Assembly (NCBI GenBank): GCA_963771305.1 | Contig: CAVYTS010000042.1 | Span: forward strand, 1 to 64,000 | Source of the DNA: CAJCIT01 sp963771305 | Lineage (GTDB): Bacteria > Acidobacteriota > Terriglobia > Bryobacterales > Bryobacteraceae | Direction: 5' to 3' | Length of the DNA: 64,000 nt | In this document: piece by piece, positions 35,421 through 45,058 of the stretch | How the letters are laid out: every line of letters starts with the position of its first letter | Position numbering within the stretch: the stretch's first letter is position 1 | The notes under the pieces: generated by a model | Database searches by the model: none | What the model saw: only the letters and a program-made list of their open reading frames with translations | What the model was told of the DNA's origin: nothing | Position numbers and translations under genes: made by a program

Positions 35421-37955
35421 TTGCCAGGCGCACCAAAGGACATGGAATTGTCACCGGGCCGCGAGTTGCTTTCCGAGCTAGCCGCCGGCTTCCAGCGTGA
35501 CGGCGATGCCGCCGAAGTCTTGCGCCAGCGAAGTGCGTACGTCGATGAGACGGTGAGGTCAGCGGTGGAAACCCTGCTGAAGCCGCTGGTGACGAACCGC
35601 TTCGCCGTGGCCGCGTGCGGAGGCTATGGGCGATCGGAGCTATTCCCTTTCTCGGACGTCGATCTGATCATCCTGGTCGCAACCGAATCGGATTTGGCGG
35701 CGCTGAAGAACCCTCTGTCCCGCTTTCTGCAGGTGCTGTGGGACCAGTCGTTGCGAGTGAGTCATTCGGTCCGGACGGTTTCCGATTGCGTGCAGCTTCA
35801 CGACCACAACATCGAGATGCACATCAGCTTGCTGGACCTCCGGTTTCTGAGTGGCGATGAGGCACTGTGTGGTGAGCTGGGGGGGCGGCTGGTCGATTTT
35901 TACGGTCGTCATGGCCACACTCTCATGAAGCGGCTGGCCGAAATGTCGCGGATGCGTCATGCGAAGTTTAACGATACGGTTTTCCACCTGGAGCCGAACA
36001 TCAAGGAGAGTCCGGGTGGCATCCGCGATTGGCATCTGCTGCGATGGCTCGGCCAACTGATGCCGCAGAACGAGGCGATCCGCGAATCGTGCGCCGCGAT
36101 CAGCAAGCCGACCGAGTTTCTTTGTCAGGTGCGATGCTTCCTTCATTTCCGAACCGGTCGCGATCACAACCTGCTGAGTTTTGAGTTGCAGGACGAAGCG
36201 GCGGCCACGTCAGCCGCCAGCCATCCGGACCCCGCTGAGTGGATGCGGCTCTATTACAAGTGCGCCAGGCAGATCTCGCAATTCGCGCTGCGAGCGCTGG
36301 AGTATACCGAGACACAAGATACGTCGCTGGTACGGCAGTTCCGGGACTGGCGCTCGCGGCTTTCGACCAACGAACTCACCATTTCGCGAGAACGTATTTT
36401 TCTGCGGCAGCCGGCGGAGATCGTCCGTTCGAATGAAGCGCTGCAGCGGCTGTTCATTTTCGTCGCGCGACACGGCATTGCGCTCTCGTGGGACGCACAG
36501 CGGAGGCTGGGGTCGCAAGCACCGGCCATTGCCGAACGGTTCAAGGAGGCGCCGCCGACATGGGAATTCTGGAAAGAACTGCTGGACCAACCGCACGCAT
36601 CGCTGGCTTTGCGGCAGATGCAAGAGACAGAAATCCTGACGGCCGTGATTCCAGAGTGGCACGCGATCGACAGCCTGGTTGTACGGGACTTCTACCACCG
36701 CTATACGGTGGACGAGCACACGCTCGTGGCGGTGGGCGTTATCGATGATCTGGCCAATTCCCGGCCGAACGGTTCACAGCGTTTGCGCTTGTTGCTGAAG
36801 GAAGGAGACGACCAGGACGTGCTTCGGCTGGCGCTAATGCTTCACGACACAGGAAAGGGCACGACGCCCGGCCAACATATTCTGGGCTCAGTGGAGATCG
36901 CGACGGCTGTGATGGAACGTGCCAACGTGCCGCTAGAACAGCGGGCCATCATTCACTTTCTGATTGAGCACCACCTGGACCTATCGCTTATCATGGGCGG
37001 CCGCGACCTGGACGATCCGGCTACGGCGCGAAGCTTGACGCGGCAAGTGGGAACCATTGAACGCCTCAGGCTGCTGACGTTGCTGACGTACGCGGATATC
37101 AGCGCAGTCAATCCCACGGCTATGACGCCTTGGCGCCTCGAGCAACTGTGGCGGGTTTACACCACAGGTCTGGAGCAGCTGACGCGCGAGTTGGAGATGG
37201 ATCGTATTCACGGCATTGACAACGAGCATCACTCGGAGTTTCGCGTGAATGCCACGCCGGAGCTGGAACAGTTTCTCGAAGGGCTGCCTACGCGCTATTT
37301 GAGGACTCGAAGCGAAGAAGAGATCCGGCATCACATGATGCTTGTACAGGCAGTTCAGAAGAACGGGCTCGCGGTGGAGATCAATCGACAGGCCGATGGA
37401 TGGCAAACCACGGTGTTGGCGATGGACCGGCCGGGGCTTTTCGGCATGATCTGCGGCGCGCTAGCCAGTTTTGGAATGAACATTGCGAAAGCGGAGGCCG
37501 CTTCAAATGCAGCGGGAATCGCGGTCGACCAGTTTCGCTTTTCCGACCCGCTGCGAACTCTGGAACTCAATCCGGGTGAAGTGGACCAGTTGCGCTGGAC
37601 GATTGAGCGAGTTATCCAAAACGTTCTGCCGGTAAAAGATTTGTTGAAGCGCCGCCGGCCCGTTCCGCGCCCGAGCCGCGGAGCACGCATCCTACCGGTG
37701 GTGCGGTTCAATCGAGAGGCATCGGACTCGGCGACATTGATCGACTTCATCGGCGAAGACCGACCAGGGCTGCTTTTTGAGCTAACGTCGGCCATGTCCG
37801 AGGCCGGCTGCAATATTGAGGTGGTTATGATCGACACCGAAGCGCACAAAGCGATCGATGTCTTTTACGTAACCAAGTCGGGGAAAAAGCTGAGCGAGGA
37901 GGACCAGGACAGCCTGCATGCCCAGCTGATTCAGATTGCGACCCGAGATTTATAG
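35421..37955 (+). CDS. glnD: PII uridylyltransferase / uridylyl-removing enzyme
   Basis: An 844-residue bifunctional sensor of glutamine. The nucleotidyltransferase domain carries CGGYGRSELFPFSDVDLIIL (residues 66-85, catalytic Asp 79 and 81). An HD hydrolase domain has LALMLHDTGKGTTPGQHILG near 470 and IHFLIEHHLDL. Two C-terminal ACT domains (from about 665 and 775; DRPGLFGMICGALASFGMNI and EDRPGLLFELTSAMSEAGCN) bind glutamine. The start is uncertain: TTG 35421 has no ribosome site, while AAAGGA lies 7 nt before an in-frame TTG at 35448. All domains are complete. It sets the uridylylation state of the PII protein just upstream. Confidence 0.95.
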   Translation: MPGAPKDMELSPGRELLSELAAGFQRDGDAAEVLRQRSAYVDETVRSAVETLLKPLVTNRFAVAACGGYGRSELFPFSDVDLIILVATESDLAALKNPLSRFLQVLWDQSLRVSHSVRTVSDCVQLHDHNIEMHISLLDLRFLSGDEALCGELGGRLVDFYGRHGHTLMKRLAEMSRMRHAKFNDTVFHLEPNIKESPGGIRDWHLLRWLGQLMPQNEAIRESCAAISKPTEFLCQVRCFLHFRTGRDHNLLSFELQDEAAATSAASHPDPAEWMRLYYKCARQISQFALRALEYTETQDTSLVRQFRDWRSRLSTNELTISRERIFLRQPAEIVRSNEALQRLFIFVARHGIALSWDAQRRLGSQAPAIAERFKEAPPTWEFWKELLDQPHASLALRQMQETEILTAVIPEWHAIDSLVVRDFYHRYTVDEHTLVAVGVIDDLANSRPNGSQRLRLLLKEGDDQDVLRLALMLHDTGKGTTPGQHILGSVEIATAVMERANVPLEQRAIIHFLIEHHLDLSLIMGGRDLDDPATARSLTRQVGTIERLRLLTLLTYADISAVNPTAMTPWRLEQLWRVYTTGLEQLTRELEMDRIHGIDNEHHSEFRVNATPELEQFLEGLPTRYLRTRSEEEIRHHMMLVQAVQKNGLAVEINRQADGWQTTVLAMDRPGLFGMICGALASFGMNIAKAEAASNAAGIAVDQFRFSDPLRTLELNPGEVDQLRWTIERVIQNVLPVKDLLKRRRPVPRPSRGARILPVVRFNREASDSATLIDFIGEDRPGLLFELTSAMSEAGCNIEVVMIDTEAHKAIDVFYVTKSGKKLSEEDQDSLHAQLIQIATRDL

Positions 37956-38125
37956 GCACTCCTTAACAACTCGCTCGAGTCTCCCACTAAGAGGACGACG
38001 GTTTCCTTTTGAAGCAATTGGTTCTAAAATTGCGGTAGGAATCCCGTTACGGATAATTCCGACCTCAGCCGCAGGGTGGGAGCCCGGGTTGAATCGTTGC
38101 TCAGTTGAGAACATCTGTAGGGTTT

Positions 38126-40156
38126 ATGCATTTGCTGGTGGCATTCAGTGTTGCTGCGGGTCTGGTCGTCGGAGGAGCGCTAGCTCCGATCGATACTGTG
38201 CCAGTTCCGACCAGTACTGCTCTGCCGCCGGACAATCCTCCCCTTCCAATCGCTCGCGCTGTCACTCCAACGGCGCCGGAAGCCGATTTCCAGTGGCAGG
38301 TGGAAGAGCTAGAGGATGGCGCCGAGTTGATCACCCTGATCGGGAGGGTGGATCACATCGTTCCCTCGGGCGAAGATCGCAAACTTGCGCACTCCAAAGC
38401 ACGGGTTCACGACGACCCGGTGCCGCTGTTGTCCGTGCTGCGCGATACGCTGGGCGACAAAGATCCAAAAAACGACCGCTTGCTGACAATCTGGCTGTTT
38501 ACGGACTCCAGGCCGAGCAATGGCCGGCGGATTCTATCGGCGGTCCCTTTTTATTACCGCCGGGATGACGACGCCAACGCGCCCGCCACGGCCCGTCTGA
38601 CCAAGCTCTCCGATCTGACCCAGCCGGAGAGTCATGTGACCTCCTCTGTGGCCCACAGTATGGTGCAGTGGCTGGTGCTGGATGGGATTTCGACACCGGT
38701 GCGTGCTTCGTCTCGCACCTACCGGACGAACGAAGTCGCGGCGCGCCGGCTCTATTTGGAGGAGGCGATCACATTTCTGCGCCGAGCGCGCGATTCCGGT
38801 GTAGCGAGCCCTTTGTCGGCCGCCGAAATGGATAGCATGCTCGGCCGGCTGGAGCTCAGCAAGCAGGCTTTCGGGGGCCTGACCGGTGACCGCCGGCTAG
38901 CCGAAGTAGCGGAACGCGAGGAGGTCACACGAAAAATCGCCCAAGGGCAGAATTGGGAGATCCTTCGCCAGGCCGCCGAAAAAACGGGCTTGATTTTTGA
39001 ACCGATTCAAGTGGCAGGAATCTCTGGCGAGTTTGCACTGCTCTGGATGACCGCGGATGTTCACGGGTCGGCGCACGCTCCTGCCGCTGAAAGCCCGGAA
39101 ACCGCCTCTATTTTCAAGCTCTTAAGCATTTCCAACCCAGCGAATTCAGGAGCCTTGAAGCATTGGAATGGATACGAGGAATCACGCTCATTTACAGAAG
39201 ATGGAGCCTTGCTGCCGTTGGGTGAAACGGGCCAAACCGCCCACCGCCTGATCCCACTGGCGCTGTACAGCCTCGACTACAACCGCGTTCCGCTGCTGTT
39301 GATAGACTTCCTGGATCCGACGCGTGCTAAACGCCGGGAAATCTCACAGCGCGCCTGGAACGACGTGGTTCACGGCGTACTGGGACTCTCGCTGACGGCA
39401 AACTGGTACTACTTCGTCGGCAACGCGGTGCTTGAGTATATTGAATCCCGGCACGGGAAGGCCTTGGACCAGGGAAGCCGACTCGATTGTTACGCTCGTT
39501 TTCGAGCTGAACTGATGCTAGATCACGACCTGGACGGCGATTTTCGTTCTCTTATGCGGGAGAGGCTGAGCCGGATGGCCACCAATCCGCTGGAAGTGGC
39601 TCCCAATTGGGAGCTCGAGGTGGCAGGCCTCAACTATAAGAAACTCGAAGCCAACCTCGCAAAACCGACGTTTGGCAATACGCTGGACAATCAACGGCGA
39701 GCGGAGATGGCCGAAGATACGGACACCGGCGGGCAGCGTGTGGCTGCCTCCATTGAACATGCCGTGACCCTGGGCGGCTACACAAAGCGGATGCCAAAAG
39801 ACCAGTTCAATCTGATTGACCTGGAACACGAACGCCGCATTCGGGCAGACTTAGCCATCCTTGAATCGGCCACGCGCAACCGAACCGATCCGGAAGTTGC
39901 CTACGACCGTAAAACGATCGAAGACGCTTTGGTTGAGCTGGCGGACTTGATGGACGCCAAGACGCCGCAAGCCGATCAACAGCGCGCCAAACTGGTCGTT
40001 GCCAAGCTAAAGGCTAGTTCGAAAAACGGAACATTGCTTGCACAGTCGGCCCAGCTGGAGGAAGCGCTGGTGAGTATCCACGGCGGCAAGCGGTCAGATG
40101 AGTTGACGACGGTTACCAAGAAGCCCGACACCTCGGGAAGTCCAACACTGGAGTGA
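38126..40156 (+). CDS. large secreted protein of unknown function
   Basis: About 676 residues with a signal peptide (MHLLVAFSVAAGLVVGGALA) and a Pro-rich linker, then a mixed alpha/beta and helical body. I recognise no family. Readable features include a long helix-rich C-terminus (ELADLMDAKTPQADQQRAKL, AKLKASSKNGTLL) and charged segments. The start ATG 38126 is preferred over TTG 38105 because the signal begins there. The stop overlaps the start of the next gene (GTGA), so the protein is coupled to a large alkaline-phosphatase-superfamily protein and probably works with it in the periplasm or at the surface. Confidence 0.6.
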   Translation: MHLLVAFSVAAGLVVGGALAPIDTVPVPTSTALPPDNPPLPIARAVTPTAPEADFQWQVEELEDGAELITLIGRVDHIVPSGEDRKLAHSKARVHDDPVPLLSVLRDTLGDKDPKNDRLLTIWLFTDSRPSNGRRILSAVPFYYRRDDDANAPATARLTKLSDLTQPESHVTSSVAHSMVQWLVLDGISTPVRASSRTYRTNEVAARRLYLEEAITFLRRARDSGVASPLSAAEMDSMLGRLELSKQAFGGLTGDRRLAEVAEREEVTRKIAQGQNWEILRQAAEKTGLIFEPIQVAGISGEFALLWMTADVHGSAHAPAAESPETASIFKLLSISNPANSGALKHWNGYEESRSFTEDGALLPLGETGQTAHRLIPLALYSLDYNRVPLLLIDFLDPTRAKRREISQRAWNDVVHGVLGLSLTANWYYFVGNAVLEYIESRHGKALDQGSRLDCYARFRAELMLDHDLDGDFRSLMRERLSRMATNPLEVAPNWELEVAGLNYKKLEANLAKPTFGNTLDNQRRAEMAEDTDTGGQRVAASIEHAVTLGGYTKRMPKDQFNLIDLEHERRIRADLAILESATRNRTDPEVAYDRKTIEDALVELADLMDAKTPQADQQRAKLVVAKLKASSKNGTLLAQSAQLEEALVSIHGGKRSDELTTVTKKPDTSGSPTLE

Positions 40157-42630
40157 AGCGTTTTCGCCGTACCACGACCCTGGCGGCGGGGCTGGCTGCC
40201 TGCGCAGTGGCTACGTGCCTTGGCGCAGAAAGCAGGTCAAAGGATCAGACTTCTGAGCCATCCACTAACACAACGAGACTGGTCATCCTCAAGGTTGACG
40301 GCTTGAACGCGGATCTCCTTTACCGGACCATGGCGGAGACCGACTCGAAAACTGGTAAGTCCAAACTGCCGTGGTTTTCACACATCTTCGCCGAAGACGG
40401 CATCATCTTTGACAACTTCTTCACGCGCGGGATCAGCCTCTCGACTCCGTCCTGGTCGATGCTCGATACCGGCGTACACACGATCATCCACGGAAACGTG
40501 GAGTTCGATCGGTATACAGGCCGGGTCTACGACTACCTGAATTTCTTTCCCTTCGTTAACAACTACATCTGGTTAACCGAGGTGGACATGCCGGGTGTGG
40601 AGGTATTGGATGCAGCGGGTATCCCGATGTTGAGCGACCGCTACCCCTACAGCGAACAATTCCAAGGCATCCAACTTTTTCAGCGCGGCCTTCGCTGGAC
40701 GACCTTGGGCTATGGCTTGGAACATCGTGTGTCCACCGACTGGGTGCTCTCCGTGCTGGAGCAGCCGCAAGCCGGATTCGGATTGGCCGGGGGACTCAAC
40801 GAACAGACCATAACGGAGATGTTGGACAAGATACAAGGCAACCACGCCCTTTATCTGGATTACTTCAGCGGCGACTTCGATCACATCTCACACGCGACCA
40901 GTTCGCCCGAGATCCTCTACCAGGAACTGCAAAAGCTGGACACGCTCGCCGGGCGAATCTGGACGGCTATTCAAGCGAGCTCACTCGCGGAGCATACATT
41001 GTTCGTGGTGGTGTCAGACCATGGCATGAATACCTCACCGGGAATCTACAGCCAGGGATTCAACCTACCGGACCTTTTCAATAGCGCCGGCGCAGGCGCG
41101 CACCACGTTGTCACCAACCGGTATCAACTCGATCAGTTCAAGCTGAAAGGGATGGACCCCATGGTGTCGCGGGTGGTCAATCCCAGCAAGGCTTCGTTTT
41201 ACCTGGGAGGCGAGGCGGAGCAGTACCCCACCGCGTGGCTCGATCTGGACGGGAACGAGCGTGCGGCGGTACAGTTGCGCAACAGCGATCTGAATCGCAT
41301 CCACATCCTGCTACTGCAGTTGAAACGGACCGATTTACCGGCACCTGTCCGGCAGGCCGCCGCACGCGAATTGGAAAAGACAATCAACCGCCATCGCGCG
41401 GAATGGACGGACTTGGAGTCGAGCCTCCAGGCAGAGATCAATACACTTGGAGCCGCGATCGAAGCACGGAAACAGCTTTTGGGAAAGATTCCCAAGGATC
41501 CCAGGAAGTGGCCGGCAGCGGAGAAAGAAGTGGGCGCGGACAAGACGACCCGCCGAGAAATGGCGGAGGCAGTCAGCTGGGAGACGGAGAAGAAAGCGTA
41601 TCAAAACTACCTGGACCACATCCAGGCTTTGCTGGACCTGAGGCCCGATTCGAAACATCCGCTCAGCGCGAACATTTCGCATCTGATGCCTGCGCTCGCG
41701 CTGGGCGACCAGAATTCGGTGTTCGATCTGCAGAATTACGTTGCCGGTCCGGGACCTAAAGGATTGGTGCTGGATGCCAACGGAGAACTTGATGAGGCGC
41801 AGTCATTCCGCCAGGTGAATTACTTCCCGCTGCTGGTTTCGCAGCGCGTTCGCAACGTGCCACAGCGAGAGCTTTCGGCGCGCCCCATTGACTTTGTGGC
41901 CGTCGGGCTTCCCGGATCCACATCCCTAACAGAGGAAGGGTCACCACCGGCGTTCGGCATCTGGCTTTATGCGGATGATGAGCACCAACTTTTGGAGCTG
42001 GTTCGGAACACGAAGGATTTGGAAGAAATTCAGCTCATCCCCATCAAGCATTTGTCGCAAGCACGAGATGGGAAGGTGACGTATGACCAGGGGGAATGGA
42101 CGGACGGCCTTCCATTTCATTTGCTAGAGGACAAGGCACTGCGGCCCCCGGAAGGCGTGGAAGCCGAGAAGTGGCTGTCGGAGTGGCACTCCGAGGTCGA
42201 CTGGTTTCAAGCGACCTACGCTTGCCGTTACACGAATGGCGTGGTCGGCATCACAGAAGAGCTACTGCCGATGACTGATGCAATGCCCAAGCGCGAATCC
42301 ATGTCACCTCTGCTGCAGCAACTTGAACTGCGCCGCCGTGAATTAGTGCAGGCGGACTTCCACATCTTTGCGAGCGACCATTGGAACTTCAACGCACGGA
42401 ACTTTAATCCGGGCGGCAATCATGGTGGCTTTCTTCGTCAGTCGACTCACTCCGTATGGATGATGACCGGCGCAGGGCTCGCTTCCGGCATTCATTACGC
42501 GGACCCCGCGGATAGTTTAAACTTCGGATCGACCGTTATGCAGTATGCCGGCAAGGCGGCCCCAATTCCCAAGCGAGTGTTGCATCTGCCCACGCGATCA
42601 CCCGGCAGCGCGATCCCTACGGATGAGTAA
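40153..42630 (+). CDS. secreted alkaline phosphatase-superfamily (type I phosphodiesterase-like) protein with coiled-coil insert
   Basis: 825 residues, signal peptide ending near TCLGAES. RLVILKVDGLNADLL has the first metal Asp (49), and TRGISLSTPSWSML the likely Ser/Thr nucleophile (about 96-100). YLDYFSGDFDHISHA and LFVVVSDHGMNTSP carry the Asp/His metal ligands near 233-292. A last His sits in FNPGGNHGGFLRQSTHS near the C-terminus. Between the two halves lies a long charged helical insert (about 380-490; AARELEKTINRHRAEWTDLE) not usual in this superfamily. The gene overlaps the unknown secreted protein gene. It probably hydrolyses a phosphate mono- or diester outside the cytoplasm; substrate unknown. 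Confidence 0.75.
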   Translation: MKRFRRTTTLAAGLAACAVATCLGAESRSKDQTSEPSTNTTRLVILKVDGLNADLLYRTMAETDSKTGKSKLPWFSHIFAEDGIIFDNFFTRGISLSTPSWSMLDTGVHTIIHGNVEFDRYTGRVYDYLNFFPFVNNYIWLTEVDMPGVEVLDAAGIPMLSDRYPYSEQFQGIQLFQRGLRWTTLGYGLEHRVSTDWVLSVLEQPQAGFGLAGGLNEQTITEMLDKIQGNHALYLDYFSGDFDHISHATSSPEILYQELQKLDTLAGRIWTAIQASSLAEHTLFVVVSDHGMNTSPGIYSQGFNLPDLFNSAGAGAHHVVTNRYQLDQFKLKGMDPMVSRVVNPSKASFYLGGEAEQYPTAWLDLDGNERAAVQLRNSDLNRIHILLLQLKRTDLPAPVRQAAARELEKTINRHRAEWTDLESSLQAEINTLGAAIEARKQLLGKIPKDPRKWPAAEKEVGADKTTRREMAEAVSWETEKKAYQNYLDHIQALLDLRPDSKHPLSANISHLMPALALGDQNSVFDLQNYVAGPGPKGLVLDANGELDEAQSFRQVNYFPLLVSQRVRNVPQRELSARPIDFVAVGLPGSTSLTEEGSPPAFGIWLYADDEHQLLELVRNTKDLEEIQLIPIKHLSQARDGKVTYDQGEWTDGLPFHLLEDKALRPPEGVEAEKWLSEWHSEVDWFQATYACRYTNGVVGITEELLPMTDAMPKRESMSPLLQQLELRRRELVQADFHIFASDHWNFNARNFNPGGNHGGFLRQSTHSVWMMTGAGLASGIHYADPADSLNFGSTVMQYAGKAAPIPKRVLHLPTRSPGSAIPTDE

Positions 42631-42838
42631 CTAGAGATGTGGGGAGGCCGCGCCCTCCCGATAGGAATTGGCGAAGAAATCCGCGCTCTGACGCGCGTGG
42701 TTGCTGTGAAAACACCCGGGAGTTTGACCTGAATTCCGGGAAAAGCGGTCCGTGACCATCGCGCCTCAGCTGATCTCAGTAGGCTTATTGCCCGTGAGCG
42801 GTGCGGCGTTTATGCTGGGTTCCGTGCCGGCAAATGCG

Positions 42839-43624
42839 TTACAGCTTCAACATCGCGCGCAAGCGCTTGGTTTGAATGCGGCTTACTGGGATCTCGGTCT
42901 GCTTCTTGTCGTCCATGCGTAGCTGAAAGCTCGACTTGAACCAGGGGATGACTTCGCGGATCCGGTTGATGTTGACCAGAAACGACCGATGCACACGCCA
43001 GAACGTGTTCGGATCGAGGTTTGACTGCAGCTCTTCGATGGTCCGGTAGTTGGAATGCCCTTCCACGTTGGTCGCGACGATGGTAATCAGGCCATCGTCG
43101 ATGGTTGCGTAGATCATGTCGTGCGCATCCAGGATCAAATTGCGATTGTTGCTGCGCACCAGCAACTTCGTCCGCTGGAGGCTGGGCTTCGGAGGAGGCG
43201 CGGACTCGGCCGCTTTCGCTTCGTTGACCTGCCGGGTTTCGATAATTCGCCGCGCCCGGTCGATGGAAACGGCCAGGCGTTCCTTCTCCACGGGCTTTAA
43301 AAGATAGTCCATGGCTTCGAGGTGGAAGGCTTCGACAGCGTACTGGTCGAAGGCGGTCGACACCACGAAATAGGGCAGGACGACGCCCTTCTCCTGGAGC
43401 TTGCGGATGACGCCAAGCCCGTCGAGCCCCGGCATCTGAACATCCAGAAACACCAGGTCCGGCTCCAGGTTCTCGATCATCGCGACCGCTTCCAGGCCGT
43501 TGGTGGCGGTGTCGATGACTTCGATATCCGGAAAGTCCTTCAGTAGGAAGGACAGTTCTTCACGCGCTAGAGGTTCGTCGTCGACCAGCAAGGTCGAGAT
43601 GGTCGTGGTGCTGCGCTGAGGCAT
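42839..43624 (-). CDS. LytTR-type response regulator
   Basis: A 261-residue regulator starting MPQRSTTTISTLLVDDEPLA. The receiver domain has DDE acidic residues, phosphoacceptor Asp in LEPDLVFLDVQMPGLDGLG, Thr/Ser in FVVSTAFDQYAVEAF and Lys in MDYLLKPVEKERL. A LytTR DNA-binding domain follows (RTKLLVRSNNRNLILDAHDM, TFWRVHRSFLVNINRIREV). The start 43624 is chosen over one 10 codons upstream. No histidine kinase is adjacent, so it is an orphan here. It is divergent from the inositol-phosphate synthase gene with a 60-bp gap; regulation of that gene is possible but not shown. Confidence 0.9.
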   Translation of the reverse strand: MPQRSTTTISTLLVDDEPLAREELSFLLKDFPDIEVIDTATNGLEAVAMIENLEPDLVFLDVQMPGLDGLGVIRKLQEKGVVLPYFVVSTAFDQYAVEAFHLEAMDYLLKPVEKERLAVSIDRARRIIETRQVNEAKAAESAPPPKPSLQRTKLLVRSNNRNLILDAHDMIYATIDDGLITIVATNVEGHSNYRTIEELQSNLDPNTFWRVHRSFLVNINRIREVIPWFKSSFQLRMDDKKQTEIPVSRIQTKRLRAMLKL

Positions 43625-43684
43625 CAGAGTGTTAGTATATCGTAGGATTGCCAAACAATAGCCGAAGGCGCATGAGCCCTACGC

Positions 43685-45058
43685 GTGAGCGTGACGGACG
43701 GTCGCAACCCGTTCTTATTCAAGGAGTTCCAAACCAAAGTGTCAAAGCAGCCTAACGTCAAAATCGCTCCCGCGACAGGCAAACTCGGAATTCTGATCCC
43801 GGGCATGGGCGCGGTAGCGACCACGTTCATCGCCGGGGTTGAAGCCGTCAAACGCGGCCTCGGTCACCCGATTGGGTCACTCACCCAGTTGAGCACCATC
43901 CGTCTGGGTAAGCGCACGGACAACAATACGCCGAAGATCAAAGACTTCGTTCCTTTAACGCCACTTGAGTGCCTCACTTTCGGCACCTGGGACATTTTCG
44001 AGGACAACGCGTACGAAGCCGCAGTGAACGCCAAGGTCCTGGAACCAGCCCTGCTCGAACAACTCAAAGAGCCGCTGTCGGCGATCAAGCCGATGAAGGC
44101 TGTCTTCGATAAGACCTATATCAAGCGGATCGACGGGCCCAATGTGAAATCGGCGCCAACCAAAATGGAGTTGGCGGAAGCGCTGATGCAGGACATCCGC
44201 GACTTCAAGCGCAACAACAACTGCTCACGCCTGGTGATGATCTGGTGCGGATCGACCGAGGTTTTTCACAAATCGGCGGCGGTTCACGAGACGATCGAGT
44301 CGTTTGAAGAAGGCTTACGGAAGAACGATCCGGACATCGCGCCCAGCCAGATCTACGCCTATGCCGCGCTGAAGCTGGGCGTTCCCTATGCCAATGGCGC
44401 TCCCAACCTGACCACCGATACGCCCGCTCTGCTGGAACTGGCCCGGCGAAATGACGTGCCGGTGTGCGGCAAAGACTTCAAGACCGGTCAGACCTTCATG
44501 AAGACACTGCTGGCACCGGGATTCAAAGCGCGGATGCTGGGCATGAACGGTTGGTTTTCGACCAACATCCTGGGCAACCGCGACGGCGAAGTGCTGGAAG
44601 ACCCCGGTTCCTTCAAAAGCAAGGAAGAAACCAAACTTTCGGTGCTCGAGCAGATCCTGCAGCCCAAACTCTACCCCGAGCTCTACAAAGATCTGTATCA
44701 TGCCGTACGGATCAACTACTACCCCCCGCGCGGGGACTCGAAAGAGGGCTGGGACAACATCGACATCTTCGGCTGGCTCGGCTATCCGATGCAGATTAAA
44801 ATCGATTTTCTGTGCAGGGATTCGATTTTGGCCGCTCCGCTGGTGCTCGATCTGGTACTTTTCCTAGATCTTGCGCAGCGCGCAGGCATGAAAGGGATCC
44901 AGGAATGGCTATCTTTTTACTTTAAAGCACCAATGACTGCAGTTGGTCTGTATCCCGAGCACGATATTTTCATCCAACTAATGAAGCTCAAGAACACGCT
45001 TCGTTGGATGCAAGGTGAAGACCTCATCACTCATCTCGGGCTCGAATACTACGACTAG
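43685..45058 (+). CDS. ino1: inositol-3-phosphate synthase
   Basis: A 457-residue enzyme that converts glucose 6-phosphate to 1D-myo-inositol 3-phosphate with NAD. GKLGILIPGMGAVATTFIAG (residues 32-51) is the nucleotide-binding segment. The catalytic domain has PYANGAPNLTTDTPALLELA and VPVCGKDFKTGQTFMKTLLA (GKDxKxGQT is diagnostic), MLGMNGWFSTNILGNRDGEV, and DNIDIFGWLGYPMQIKIDF. It starts GTG at 43685 and overlaps the epimerase gene by 44 nt. Inositol phosphate could feed lipid or solute synthesis with the next gene. Confidence 0.95.
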   Translation: MSVTDGRNPFLFKEFQTKVSKQPNVKIAPATGKLGILIPGMGAVATTFIAGVEAVKRGLGHPIGSLTQLSTIRLGKRTDNNTPKIKDFVPLTPLECLTFGTWDIFEDNAYEAAVNAKVLEPALLEQLKEPLSAIKPMKAVFDKTYIKRIDGPNVKSAPTKMELAEALMQDIRDFKRNNNCSRLVMIWCGSTEVFHKSAAVHETIESFEEGLRKNDPDIAPSQIYAYAALKLGVPYANGAPNLTTDTPALLELARRNDVPVCGKDFKTGQTFMKTLLAPGFKARMLGMNGWFSTNILGNRDGEVLEDPGSFKSKEETKLSVLEQILQPKLYPELYKDLYHAVRINYYPPRGDSKEGWDNIDIFGWLGYPMQIKIDFLCRDSILAAPLVLDLVLFLDLAQRAGMKGIQEWLSFYFKAPMTAVGLYPEHDIFIQLMKLKNTLRWMQGEDLITHLGLEYYD

